The notes under the pieces are model-generated. The model had not been told where the DNA came from, did no database searches, and worked only from the letters and a program-made list of their open reading frames with translations. From assembly GCF_030463565.1 (NCBI RefSeq), contig NC_134676.1, positions 24,284,728 through 24,348,727 of the forward strand: 64,000 bases of DNA. Direction: 5' to 3'. Within the stretch, counting starts at the first letter, position 1; each line of letters opens with the position of its first letter. The translations under genes and the position numbers were made by a program. Shown here one piece after another: positions 1 through 12,500 of the stretch. This DNA comes from Pelecanus crispus. Taxonomy: Eukaryota; Chordata; Aves; Pelecaniformes; Pelecanidae.

Positions 1-502
1 CTAAGTACTGCTGACACTAGTCGAGGACTATTTCAGGTTCCCATGCTCTGCCAGGTGCACAAGAACCTGGGAGGAGGCACAGCCAGGACAGCTGATCCAA
101 ACTGGCCAAAGGGATTTTCCATACCGTAAGACGTCATGCTCAGTATATAAGCTGCGGGGAGTTGGCCAGGGGGCAGTGATCACTGCTCGGGGACTGGCTG
201 GGCATTGGTTGGTGGGTGGTGAGCGGTTGCATCACTTGTTTTTCCTGGGTTTTGTTCCTCTTTTTGTTGTTTTCCTTTTCACCATATTTTTTATTTTATT
301 TTATTTTATTTTATTTTATTTTATTTTATTTTATTTTATTTTATTTTATTTCATTTTATTTCTATTATTAAACTGTTCTTATCTCAACCCACGAGTTTTC
401 TTACTTTTGCCCTTCCAATTCTCTCCCCCATCCCAACCAGGGGGAGAGGGTAAGTGAGCTGCTGCATCGTGCTCAGTTGCTGGCTGGTGTTAAACCACGA
501 CA
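1..502 (+). mobile_element. Partial LTR, cut by the left window edge
   Basis: This is the same LTR family as 19002-19571 and the retrovirus at 41117. It lacks about the first 115 bp because the window begins inside it. A TATA box (TATATAA, 144-150) follows a slightly decayed CRE (AGACGTCA, 129-136). The ATTAAA poly(A) signal lies at about 367, and the copy ends in the family terminus ACGACA at 502. The next bases do not match the primer-binding site found after the LTR at 41117. It is therefore a solo LTR or a 3' LTR, and the sequence to the left would decide. Confidence 0.9.
286..362 (+). repeat. (TTTTA)n microsatellite inside the LTR
   Basis: About 14-15 near-perfect TTTTA units lie between the TATA box and the poly(A) signal of the LTR. 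The sister LTRs carry ATT/GTT-type repeats at the same place, so the array expanded after or during insertion of this copy. Confidence 0.95.
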
Positions 503-786
503 AGTTCGCAAATGTATTTTTTTAATTTTAAATAGCTTCTTTCTTGATAACCTTTTAAGTAACTTTTCTTTGTGAAAATTTATTTTTAATTTTCTGTTGA
601 GCATATATGAAGGCTTTTCAGACAGCTCATCCTGTAAAACCTTGGTCAGCTTCCTAAAAACTGGTTAAGTACTGTCAGCATCAGAAAACTGTCAGTTCAG
701 AAAAACTGCCAGCTTTCTCAAGATACGGTCTTGTGCTTTGCATTTTTCATTCTCTGGAGGAATTAATATTTCTTTTGTCTGCTCAG

Positions 787-941
787 ATGGGAAGAAGGAA
801 TTTTTGGAGTTGACATTAACTAAAGCTGAATATGAGTTTGTTCGAAGACAATGGCATGGCTCCAAGATAGGTCATGCACCAGTTTCTCTTGAGGAATTAA
901 GGGAAGCATGTTGCCAGACAGCTAGAATTGCACATAACTAA
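787..941 (+). CDS. Candidate terminal exon of unknown gene (51 aa)
   Basis: A pyrimidine-rich acceptor ending TCTGCTCAG precedes a frame of 51 full codons that ends in TAA. The upstream extension of the frame is intronic in character. The peptide is charged and not of low complexity (it includes EYEFVRRQWHGSK and LEELREACC), which is unusual for chance sequence. I do not recognise it. The exon begins in phase 1, the same phase as the RNF180 last exon 11.8 kb downstream on the same strand, so it could be an alternative last exon of RNF180. It could equally be the last exon of another transcript or a relic. An ATTAAA follows at about 1144. Confidence 0.35.
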
Positions 942-3900
942 ATGCTTTGTGTAGAAACACACAGCCTTGTCTTACACAGGGGTGTGGTGAGGTCCTGGCA
1001 TGCCGATCTTGTGAATTCCCTCTGACCTTTGCTGTCTCTCTGACCCTGTCTTAAGACAAGAAGAGCCAATTCATGAATTTATTTTTAAGAAAGTATTTGT
1101 ATTACTGTTATCTTACGGTGTTCCACTAAAATTGGCTTAAAACATTAAAGCTTTAAGCACTGAAAGGCTTGCAGACAGCAGTGTATAACAAAACTGCAAA
1201 GTTTTTGTTAAATTATCTTTAGTATTAAATTAATATTATTTTTTTAACAAAATATAGCAACCATGCAAGTCAAGAAATAAGCATCTAAAGAGAACTGAGC
1301 AGCATGCCAAGTAGCATTCACATTAGAGACAAGCATCGGTATGAGATCCTTTTTAATGCTATTTTATACTTATCCAGTCATCTTGACCTATTATATTAAG
1401 CCTACCTATAAATATCAATAACTTTTGCCTCTACATATTTTGTACAGTAGTAGTCTGAACAAATGGAGCCTGAAAGGATGTAAGTAGTTAGGGAGGAGTT
1501 GTAGGGAAGGATGAAACTAGAGGGAGGTGATGCCGTTCCAGAAATACGATACAAAAGGGTGAAGGCTCTTATGATGATAATTTAGCAAGAGTTGCTGACA
1601 GCTGAAATACAGTATTTGATCAGTATTTGAGCTGACAAATGTAAAGAAAACATAAACTTGCAACATGATTTTTAGAAATGTTCAGTGATAAAACGTAGAA
1701 ACAACAGAAGAGGGTGCTGATGATGATAGAGTTTGAGACCATCATGATGACAAGAGATTTAGTGCAAAGACAGTGGAAGAGAAATGGAAAATAGATCAAA
1801 AATTAATAACAAAATTCATAGAGTCAGAATAGTCTGAATACTTTTTCAAATTAATTTTTAGCATAGATTATTGGTGCACATGCCACAGAAAGTTAAATAC
1901 TTCGGGTTGCTGTTTGAGTTTTCATTGTCTGCACTGTCATGGCAAGGAGAGAAGTTGTCCACAAGTTAAATTCACTGTTAAGATGCAGTTTATCTACATG
2001 TAAATATGAACAAAAGTGATTACAAATCCCCATCTTGAAGGAAAATGTATGAAAATTACTGTAACTATAATATGTATGCCATCAATATACCAAGAAAACC
2101 TACCTTTAAAAGTAAGGGAAGACATTTTATGGTGTAGAATGTATGCAAACTGTGCATTTAGACCCATGACATGATCTCACAGGGAGACCATGCAGCTTCA
2201 TTTCTTGGTATAAGTCATGAAGACTATATGGATTGCAGTCAGAACAGGCATGCTGAAGGGGAGGACAGTTAAAGAAGCCAATGTTTCATTTATTCACAGA
2301 GCTAGTTTGTACCCTGAAAAACAAGGACATGCTTTTCAAATACCGTATATTATTTTTATTTTATCTGTATATTATTTTTATTTTTTCTGTATATTATTTT
2401 TATTTCATCACCCTTAATTGAAGTTTGAAATAACGTGGTTTTAAAGTAGGAGAATAGGTTTTGCTAGAAATAATTTTGAAAAGCTGTTATATGATGTCCT
2501 GCATGTTTGGTACTTAGTGTGTTATAATTTAGGGGAAGAAAGAAAAAGCAAACAAATAATTTACTTGGTTACTTAAAAAAATCCTGCTTGCAAACTGACT
2601 ATCAAAATTCTTTCATGGCTTTCACAGTCAAATGACTTCTACATTGTGAAATGTGAGATTACTCCTGTTTTAGTATGCATCCCAACACTTAAGCTAGCCA
2701 ATTAGCTTGTAATTGTAAGTATCGATAATTATAGAATAATCACAGGTGTTTGGACAGAGTATGTTTTCTAAGCTCATTCTGCTCTCCCACAGTCCTCTTG
2801 CTTCTTGATTCATTTACTTCCAGGGAAATAAACAGCCCAAGATAGAAAACAGGAGTTGGTCTACATTTGCTTTGAATTTATGAGAGGGACTGGGCACAGT
2901 AGTCATTGAATATTTCTCATAAAATTGGTAAATGGATTTCATATTTAATAAATAAGTGAAAATGTTAGTTATGCAAAATACTCAATGTAAAATGTGTATG
3001 CATGCATTTAATGTGGCTTTATGGATTTTTGTCATTCATTTTTAAAGCTTTCTCTTGTTTTCTTTTCCAATAACCTGATTCTTTGCTAAGATATACTAGC
3101 TAGCTTTATGGTTTGTGTTTTAATTGGTAAAAGCTGAATTATTAGTCTATAAAATAGCAAGAGGTAACTGCCTTCACACTTTTTTACTTGGTTTGAATGT
3201 TATTACTTGAATATTACTTAATATTCAGAATGTCATTGTTAATTTATGGCAGAGGCACTATATTTATGTCTTAGAATTCAAACTAATGGTAGGAACATGG
3301 AAAAAACTTAAATTATAAATAACCCTCACTGAAATCCAATGAGCTGTATTTGAATGGAAAAAGATCTCATCTTCATTTCCTATTCAGAGTAAAACTGTCA
3401 GATCTCTTAGTCAAGTGTAAATATTTGTAACTTTGATTGAATAAAATTTACAGTATTTCAAAGAAGAAAAAAATTTCAAATGAGAAGTTGCCTCCTCTCT
3501 GTCCTGAAGGCCTGAAAGGTGTTAACTGCAGTGATTAACAACAAACAGTCCAAAGAAATGCTGGATTCAAGTACAGCTTTTATGTATTGATGTGTAGTAT
3601 ATAACCTTAAATCCTGGGCTTATTTTGGTTACATCTCTCTGTAGAAAAAGTCAGAGAATAGCTACAAAAAAAAGGAATACATGATCATATTTATAATCTT
3701 GAAAATAATATGGAAAGTTAGAACAGCATGAAATAAATATTTGTAAGAAATGTAACTGCTACAAGAACTTCTATGAATTATTTTGGGTTTTTTTTTCTTC
3801 TTTTAATTGCTTAGTGATTTCTGGTTAATTTTGTATATTCTCTTCCCAGATACATGTAGGATTTATAAAGTTTTAAGAGAGTAGAGGTGATTCTTAGATA

Positions 3901-4589
3901 TAAGTGCCAGTAGTTCTGCTGATACTGATCAGCGAGCAGCATTATTTGCCTGGTGGTTCATTCTGTAGGACTGCAGGTTTTTATAAGCTTTTTGCTTTGA
4001 CAGATGAAATGTATGTCAGTTAGTGGCATTACCACATTTTGGGATATCTGGATAGTTTTGTCTATAGCATGATGTTGTTTCTCTTATGTCAAATGCCTCA
4101 TGAAAGCCACAAAACAGAAAGCTAGTTGTAACTGTGGAGAACAGTGGTTCCTAACTACTCTGCCTTATAAAAAGGAGTGTCCCTTATGCAATCAAATCTT
4201 GTGTCCCATATGAAAGGCTTCAGGATGCGGGTTTTTCAGATTTTCAGAGTAATCAGTTGCTTTTCTAGACCCTTTGCAGACAACGTTCTTTGACATCTTG
4301 AAAAGCAGTTGCTGTGTATTCCCCACTAAATTGCCTGCATGCTGCTAGTTTGTTCATATACAGAAGGACTTGGTACCATATGCACAGTGAGCTCAATAAA
4401 TCACATTTTTTTTATGCATGTGCAAATAACTGCTTACACACAATTTACATCTCTGGGACTGTCGCAGATTTGAACATTTAAACCAAAAGCCCCGCAACAG
4501 TCCTATAGCTAGTTAAACAGACATCGTAGTGAATATAAAAATGGTTTCAGATAAGGATTATGTCCAGTTTAAGTACATTTTACATCCAG
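942..4589. other. Intronic/intergenic AT-rich sequence, no gene seen
   Basis: Probably RNF180 intron, because the RNF180 last exon lies downstream on the same strand. Apart from the short tandem array at 2345-2410, I see no coding, RNA or recognised repeat sequence. Confidence 0.6.
2345..2410 (+). repeat. 22-bp tandem repeat, 3 copies
   Basis: Three adjacent 22-bp units begin with GTATATTATTTTTATTT at 2345, 2367 and 2389. They differ only in their last few bases. Confidence 0.95.
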
Positions 4590-5742
4590 GTTTTCTAAGG
4601 CCCAACTGCTAGCAGAAGGTACAACTCCCCCTTGTTCTTGTGGGGGACTTCAACTCGCCAGACATCTGCTGGAAATACAACACAGCAGAGAGGCAACAGT
4701 CTCGAAAGTTCCTAGAGTGTGTGGAGGATAACTTTCTGACACAGCTGGTAGGCGAGCCTACCAGGGGATGTGTCTCGCTTGACCTGCTGATTACAAACAG
4801 AGAAGGGCTTGTGGGAGATGTCGTGGTCGGAGGCCATCTTGGGCTTAGCGACCATGATATGATAAAGTTCTCGATTCTTGGCGATGTAAAGAGGAGGGGC
4901 AGCAAGACCATTACCATGGACATCTGGAGGGCAGACTTTGGCCTGTTCAGGACGCTGGTTGGGAAAGTCCCTTGGGAGGCAGTCCTGAAGGGCAAAGGGG
5001 TCCAGGAAGGCTGGGCCTTCTTCAAGAAGGAAGTCTTAAGGGTGCAGGAGAGGGCTGTCCCCATGTGCCGTAAGACCAACCGGCGGGGAAGACGACCGGC
5101 CTGGCTGAACAGGGAGCTTTTGCTGTGACTCAGGGAAAAAAGAGAGTCTACCACCTTTGGAAGAAGGGGCAGGCAACACCTGAGGCCACACCTGGAATAC
5201 TGTGTCCACTTTTGGGACCCTCAATACAAGAAAGACATTGAGGTGCTGGAGCGTGTCCAGAGAAGGGCAACAAAGCTGGTGAAGGGTGGGGAGCACAGGC
5301 CTTATGAGGAGCGGCTGAGGGAACTGGGGTTGTTTAGCCTGGAGAAGAGGAGGCTGAGGGGAGACCTTATCGCTCTCTACAACTACCTGAAAGGAGGTTG
5401 TAGTGAGGTGGGTGTTGGTCTCTTCTCCCAAGTAGCTAGCGATAGGACGAGAGGAAATGGGCTTAAGCTGCGCCAGGGGAGGTTTAGATTGGATATTAGG
5501 AAAAATTTCATCACGGAAAGGGTAGTCAAGCATTGGAACAGGCTGCCCAGAGAGGTGGTGGAGTCACCATCCCTGGAAGCATTCAAAAAATGGGTAGACG
5601 TGGCACTTTGGGACATGGTTTAGTCTAGTCTACCCTTGATTGGTTTAGTGGTGGACTTGGTAATGTTAGGTTAATGGTTGGACTGGATGAACTTAAAGGT
5701 CTTTTCCAACCTAAACAATTCTATGATTCTATGATTCTGTGA
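4590..5742 (+). mobile_element. CR1 LINE, 5'-truncated with internal deletion
   Basis: The frame at 4640-5128 encodes part of the CR1 apurinic-type endonuclease: it opens with GDFNSPDICW, and SDHD with the downstream WLNRELL segment is typical of CR1 ORF2. Around 5170-5185 the sequence jumps directly to the ORF2 C-terminal segment (PHLEYCV, then [14 protein letters not shown], frame 5243-5623). About 1.3 kb of reverse transcriptase is therefore missing. The 3' UTR ends in the avian CR1 octamer repeat ATTCTATG at about 5720-5740. The element is non-functional. Its 5' boundary is approximate because no target duplication was found. Confidence 0.93.
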
Positions 5743-6565
5743 AAGGAATAGAGAGATGTTTATGCCATCACGTAAGTTTAGTCACACATGGATATAAGGT
5801 GCTGGCAGCCAGTGAGAGCCCATGGGTGAAATCAGAAGGGCAAGAGCAGAGAAGTATTCAATGAGAGCAGAGACAAAGTGAGAGGAAGGTAGGAGTAGGA
5901 TAGCGAGGAAGGTTTGGGAAGGTGACTGGACTTTGCACTGGGAAAGGCCTTGAAAGGTGGTGGTAGAAGTTTTAGCATAGGAAAGCTGGAGGTTCTGGTG
6001 TGGATCCTAGGGCAAGAGGAGTTTGGAATTTGAGGGCACATTTTAGCTTCTGAGATAATAGGTGTGTGGAGCTGAAATATCTGAGGCAGGAGGGTAGGGA
6101 GGCTCAAGCTTTCCGTGCAGGAGGAGAAAAGATAAAACTCTGGATCTGAGAAGGGTGGTGGCTGGGTTGAGTGGCCTTGGTTTGGGAAAGGAACTGGATG
6201 CTTTGGGGACTTCAGTTTGGTGGAGGGCTTGAGACTGAGTTGGAGCTTGGAACATGAGATTGGGAGTCAGTGGGACATGCAGGCATTCACAAAGGGTAAG
6301 TGTTATCCTCTCATAAACCTCTCTAGCAATATATGCTCTTTTCTTTGTTGGAAATACAGATCTCATAGCTCATTTTAACAAGCAAATCTTGCAGTTTAGC
6401 TATTACATTAGCATAACCAGAATATGATGCTGCATGATGTGCATGTGGGAGAAGGCTGTTGTTTATGCAAGAAGTTTGGGATGATACCTTGTTTGTGAAA
6501 GCAGGATAAAGATACTGTATCCTTGAAAAAAGTACAGAATGCTGGGAAATTCTGTCCCATTTCTC
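5743..6565. other. Purine-rich intergenic stretch
   Basis: From about 5826 to 6260 the + strand is strongly G/A-rich (gaaggt, ggaggg, gggaaag motifs), which gives leucine/proline-rich shadow frames on the other strand. I see no gene. It may be an eroded minisatellite, but no fixed period is clear. Confidence 0.5.
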
Positions 6566-6670
6566 CACAATGTCATCAGGTCTGCAGGTGGCAACAAATT
6601 GGAGGACCGGTTGGTAGACTTGGGTGTGGGGCTGTATTCAGAGAGACCAAGACAGGCTGGAGAAATGGAC
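6566..6670 (+). mobile_element. Short decayed CR1 fragment
   Basis: It matches the start of the CR1 copy at about 7000-7070 (ACAAATTGGAGGAC, then CAGAGAGACC and GACAGGCTGGAGAAATGG). It corresponds to the part of reverse transcriptase just after the FADD motif. It is either a local duplication or a separate insertion. Confidence 0.75.
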
Positions 6671-6944
6671 TGAAACAGTAAAGCAGGTGCTTCAGCAGAC
6701 AAAGTCCCTTTCAGCAGGGCACGTAAAAAGAAAACCAGACCAAGGTAGAAGATGGAAAATATGATGTAAAAGAGCATCTAGCAAACTACATTCAACTGTT
6801 GATGGAATCTCACAGCAGTCTGTGTAATTCAGAACGTTCATATGTGATTTGGAAAAGTGATACATATAAAGCTGTTAAAGTTTATCAGTGATACTAAATT
6901 ATTCAGGGCACTGATGAACTGAGAGCTAACAGTTCTCTTGATCA

Positions 6945-7750
6945 GCAACCTCGAGGAGGCAACAGAATGTACTCTTATCTGGTCTGCAGAGGACAACAAA
7001 TTGGAGGACAGGTTGGTAGACTCAGCAGCAGGGCTGTCATTCAGAGAGACCTAGACAGGCTGGAGAAATGGGCTGAGAGGAACCTTGTGAAATTCAACAA
7101 GGACAAATGCCGAGTCCTGCAGCTGGGAAAGAAGAGCCCCTGGCAATGAGACAGGTTGGGCACTGACAGCCTGGGAAGCAGGTCTCTGGAAAGAACCTGG
7201 GTGTCCTGATGGAGAGCAAGCTGCGCATGAGCCGGCAGCGTGCCCTGGCAGCAAAGGCGGCCAACAGCATCCTGGGCTTTATGAACAGGAGCATGATGTA
7301 TGAACAACAGTAGATGAGGGAAGTTTTATCGCCTGCTACTCAGCAGACCACATCTAAAATACTGCAATTGTACTGCCCCCACCCCCACACCCAAACAGGA
7401 AAGTCGGCAGTAAGTTGGAGCAGGTTTAGTGGGGGGACGTCAGATTGCTCAGGGGCCTGGAGCACCTGGCCTATGAGGAGAGGCTGAGGGAACTGGCTTG
7501 TTCAGTCTGAAGAAGGGTAGGCTTTGGGGAGGATCTCCAGGCAGCCTTACCATACCTGTAAGGAGACCACCAACAGGACAGACCAGCTGTTCACAGTGGT
7601 GCATGGCAGGAGGATGAGCGATAATGGATATGAGAGGTTCAGACTGCAAGTAAGAAAAACGCTTTCACTGTGAGGACAATCAAGTGGTGGAGCAGTTGCC
7701 CACAGAGGCTATGCAACCTCCACAATACATAATATTCACTATGATGAGCT
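6945..7750 (+). mobile_element. Old, heavily decayed CR1 LINE
   Basis: Recognisable CR1 ORF2 pieces run in order over several frames: [12 protein letters not shown], a decayed active-site region (SAEDNKLGG in place of FADDTKLGG), [13 protein letters not shown] at 7040-7080, LGVLMESKL, and a C-terminal tail near 7460-7700. Many indels and a missing canonical 3' octamer mark it as older than the copies at 36590 and 40264. Confidence 0.88.
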
Positions 7751-8669
7751 GTAAATTGCCTATTGCCACTCAAGAAAAAAGATCTGGGTAATACTGTGGT
7801 TAGTTTTCTGAAAACATTCAATGCACAGCCATAGTCAAAAGGTAAGCAGGAATTATTACGATCATAACAAAATGGAAAACATTATGTCATTGTCTAGATT
7901 TGTGGTGATCCCACATCTCCAATTTTGTGTGTAATTTTAGATTACATCATCTCAAAGAAGGATAAAGCAGGATGAAGCATAATGCAGAAAGGATGATCTG
8001 AAGTATGGAAGCTTTTCCATAAAAAGGAAATTTACAAGTTTTTTTGTTTGGAAAGGATATTACAGAATACAGATACAAGAGGTCTGCAAAATAATAAATG
8101 GCATAAAGATGTTTTAGTAAAGATTGTTTGCTGTCTTTCAGAGGCATTCTTGCATTAGCAATTATATGAGCCATAATAGATAGGGCAAAACAACTGGCGC
8201 TGAGGGCCAGATGTCCACATTTGCATTTTAGGGAACAGTGGCAACTTAGTTCCAATCCTAAGGGCTGAATGCCCATTAGTGGTTGAATCATATTACTGGA
8301 ACACATCAGAGCTCGCGGAGCTCATCTTCTGGTTTAGTTTCACCTGAAAGGAAATCAATTTATTTGCTCTAAGACTACTCCACCCAGGGACACAAAGCAC
8401 AGTAAGTGGAGGCGATATGAGATCTAATTCAAAAGTATGCACAGACACATGTAAGGAAAGAAAATGCTGTCACTGCCGTTTTAACACATTGTTCTGAGCA
8501 CAGCTTCCAAAGCACTGGGGTCCTAAGCTGCTGGTTGCTGCAAGGGCACATATGGGAAGGTGTCAGTTTGTACTTGCCTTTTTCTTATGGCCTTTCAGTA
8601 GCTCTATCTGCCTGCTGAAGCTCATAATCAGAAAGAAGAGACTGTGTCAAAATGACCTTGGTACATCTG

Positions 8670-8699
8670 ATTACCTAAGAACAGTTGTTCTTAGGTAAT
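8670..8699. repeat. Perfect 14-bp inverted repeat, 2-nt spacer
   Basis: The arm ATTACCTAAGAACA (8670-8683) is followed by GT and then by its exact reverse complement (8686-8699). No flanking element is recognised. Confidence 0.95.
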
Positions 8700-9479
8700 T
8701 TGATTTTACATGAACACTTATAATGTAAATGGTTATTATAGCTTGCATATTACTCATTTGGGCACATTTTTAGAGTAAAATTTTCCATCTCATATTCTTT
8801 AGTCATAGCAAAATGAGGTCAGCAAATTTATAAAATTGGGAGAATATTTTAAATTGTTTGTAGTCTTATTTTGACTATTGCTAGTACCTCAGTAGCAGGT
8901 TGCAAAAACTTTGGCAGGGACACATGCAACAGATGTGCCTATTGATGCTCTGGTGAAAATCATTTTTGATTTGCATGCTTTGGTGGGTATAAAAGTGTGA
9001 TTTGCACACAACACTGTTTTTGTTATCTAGTAACAGGTTTCCACTAACAGTCTGCCAGACTCCGCTGGCACTGTGCATGCATATTCATGTATTTTGAGTG
9101 GAAGTTCTTGTTCAGGGTATAGCAACACAAGCATGCACAAAAAAGTTAAGTAAAATACATATTTTAGCAAATACATGCCCATGCAGAAATTATTTAGGGA
9201 TTGTATCAATCAAATAAGGTAGGGTTTCTTTTTAAAAAAGGAGAAAATACATTAGAAATTACTTGAAGCTCCCTCAGCTCTTCTGTTTCATAATTCAAAC
9301 CCCTACTCCATGTTGCTGTGCAGTTTTTGAGGAACTGTACATACAGCTCTCAGTTTTTATCTGCAGATGGCTAGAATCAGATGCAGAGACATGGCTTATT
9401 TCCACTCTTAACTGGAGACAGACATCTGAAGGTATTTTTCGTGTCAGAATTTATTAAAGACAGTAGTCACAGTATGGAT

Positions 9480-9535
9480 CATACAGTCTTTGTGCATGAT
9501 CATAGAATCTTTGTGCATGATCATACAGGGTTTCT
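9480..9535 (+). repeat. 21-bp tandem repeat, about 2.5 copies
   Basis: The unit CATACAGTCTTTGTGCATGAT at 9480 is repeated at 9501 with small changes, and partially again from 9522. Confidence 0.9.
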
Positions 9536-12500
9536 AAATCTGATCCTTGGTTTCAGTACTGTACACAAGTTTATTTGGTAATGTACTTCAGGGAAAAGAA
9601 ACAGTTCTCATTCTTTGTTAGCCTCTGTAAAGTCCTAGAATTCAGTTTACATAATAGTTGTACTATTGACATTTTCAGCTGAAGCTTAATCAATTTACAG
9701 ATGGTAAAAAAGAGACTATTTCAGCAATGGCATTGAAATCTATTCCACATAACAAGCTGTCAACTTTCAATAGCTTTACTCACACTCAGGGAAGCCACAG
9801 GGATTACCCATGGTGTATAGTAAGCAGCTTCTCTTTGTATACATGCCTTTAATACAGCACCGACAATTTTTCTGTGGCTTTCTATAGGAAGAGCAATTAG
9901 AGAATAGCTAGTTTCCTATACTGAAACTGCTGTTCTTGAATGTAGAATGATTACATGACAAACTCTAATCTGTGATAAAGTCAGTGCAGATTTGCTTCAG
10001 ATGAGTTGCACAGACATACAAATCGAGGATAATATTTGTCCAAATCCTCTAGAAGGCAAGGACTACCAAGTCAAAACTAATGTAGCTACATGTTTGCATA
10101 ATTCCTTGATTATCCCTGTTGATCCAAAAACAGACTCTAGCATTTTGTGTTATATTTACTTTAAGTATAGAAATAAATAAAAAGAAAGCATGGGTAGCAG
10201 TCTTGACTAAGACCCTCCAGAGAGGATAATATACACTAAAATTCATGTGTAAAAGGCAAAGTGAATGATACAGCATTAGCGATAAAATTCAATGCCATTT
10301 GCAAATTAAATTTTAAAAGCAGAACATAACAACATAAATCTAGGTTTCTATTTGACAATAATGTTTAAAAAGTGCTAGAAAAGAAATTAAGAAAAATACA
10401 GGTTTGAAATTGAGCTAAGTTTTTAAATGAGCATTTTTCAAGTAAATCACATCTTGGCAGAAAGATATTTAAAGACGACTAACATTTTTCAGAATTTTGT
10501 TACTGAATTAGTAATGTTATTTTTCAGTAATCAAAGATACTGTTTTAAATTAATATAATTTTTAAATTAACATAATCTAAAGCATAACATCAAGAGCAAG
10601 GAGGTCCATATCATACTTTAAACAGATCTTCAGCATCTTTAAGCAGGTGTTTAGTTCATGCACTTGCATAAAATTTTGTGGTATTAGAATCTAAAACTCT
10701 TTAAAAGTAAATCCCTGGAATTTTTTACTTTGTTTTTTGTACAGTCAGTATAGCATCTTTAGCTGTGGGGCATATCTTAACTCCCTTGGAGTCACTGAAA
10801 ACCATCATAAAACATCGTCACTTTCTTGACCAGAATGATAGTCTCCAAAATATCATAAATAATGTTAGAGAGATTCTGATATATACAGATCTAGAAACTT
10901 AGTATCTGTAGATGACAAACTGATCCAAATTGTCATTAAAAATAAAAAGAAATGCACTGATATCATGATGTCTAAGTGATTCTCCAGAGGAAGAATTTCT
11001 GTGTCTCAGTAGTCTAGTCAAATTTCTAAATAAAGCAGTCATTAAACGAATACAAGAGGACCAGTTTACCTGTGTAATTTGGAGTCAAAAGGTCTCTGAT
11101 GAACTATCTTAAAAAGAATACCAAAGAGACAAAATACTTTTATTTGGAAGGCATGGAAACAATTGTGCTATAAAAGTTGTGGGCAAAATATTCAGAAAAA
11201 AAAATACAAAGAAATAGTCAATATCCACCACTGAAAAGGAAAAATATTGAAATTCCAGCAAAGTTCTGTATTAGGAGACTTTTTGAAAATATATTTCTCG
11301 GTTATCTTGAATAAGATCTGAGAATGTTAAACTGAAAATTACTGGCATGCGGACACCAGTAATACACAATTATTTATATTAGTCAAAACCAGAAGACTGA
11401 GAAACATCAAGGAGGCTTAATTAAGCTGGACTACTAGAAGGCAGCACAGTAGTAGATTAAAACTGAGAAACGCACGCTGAGGCAGACTGGCATGCAGTGG
11501 TGCACACTGAAGGGGACACTTCCTACTCACCTTGAGACTCCAAAAGCCATGATGTCACTGCAGAGGAGAAGAGTCTGGGCAGCTCAGGAAAGACCTGTTT
11601 TCCAAAATCAAAGAATGCACCATAAAGATTGAGAGTTACCTGAAAACGGAACAAAAGTCCAGACCAGCACGACTGCATTCCCTCCTTGTCCTTCATCAGA
11701 ATGGGACAGACCTCCTGCATTTGCAGCGCAGCTCCCACTCTCTTTCCTGTGGCACCAGCTGCTGTCTAACACAGCTGCACAGACACTTCTCTGACCTCGT
11801 ATCTTGACATACACAAAAATTATGGTCCTATAGTACTTCTCTTACTACATAGACAAGTCAGGGGAGGAAGGACCTTTTGGCAGGACCCCACACTCAGGCC
11901 ATTCTTGGAGTCACAGAATTTTTACTTCCACTTGAAAGGCTGTGTTTGCATCTGCCTATATATTTTTAAGGTATTATCAGCATACAAACTATAATTTAAA
12001 AATTTAATTTTAACCTGGTATGTTTCATATAGAGACATAATAATAAAGCAAGCAGGATTTATTTAGAAGTGTTTTGAAAAAAAAATTCAAATACTAGAAA
12101 TAGGAATTCAAATGTATTTGCGCTGTTGAACTATATGTGTACACCTACGGATGTGTCTCGATTGCTGAAGAATTCAGATGAGTAGACTTAGGGAATCCAC
12201 AGATTAATTACTCAAGAGATTAAGTATTCTATATGGAGCCTTTCACTTCTAGATCACTGAATCAAATTCAGTGGAAGGCGGCACCAAAAGAGGTCATAGG
12301 TCTGGATAACAAAAACAGATAGCATCACTTTACTATAGTAGAGAATACCAAATCCAAACAAATGTACGTATTATTTTCCAGACTTGGAAGACAGTTACTT
12401 TTTAAATCTTTCAAAGTCAAGTGAGCTTCTTGTCCAACAAAGTGAGGAAACCTAGCAGTGACATGTGAGATTTCCTGCTTCCATTTGTCCTGTAAATAAC

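Noticed and set aside
4093..4211. Cysteine-rich + strand frame (CNCGEQW ... CPLCNQILC)
   Set aside because: It suggests a zinc-binding module, but it is short, lacks a convincing acceptor and matches no family I can name. RNF180's own RING exon does not read like this.
4609..5616. Antisense open frames opposite the CR1 copy (181 and 165 codons)
   Set aside because: They lie opposite recognised CR1 ORF2 sequence and recur in every CR1 copy in the window.
11523..11814. Exon-like frame on the - strand ending beside a strong donor (AAG/GTGAGT)
   Set aside because: A donor of this strength is expected a few times by chance in 128 kb of strand, the peptide is not recognised, and no matching acceptor is clear.
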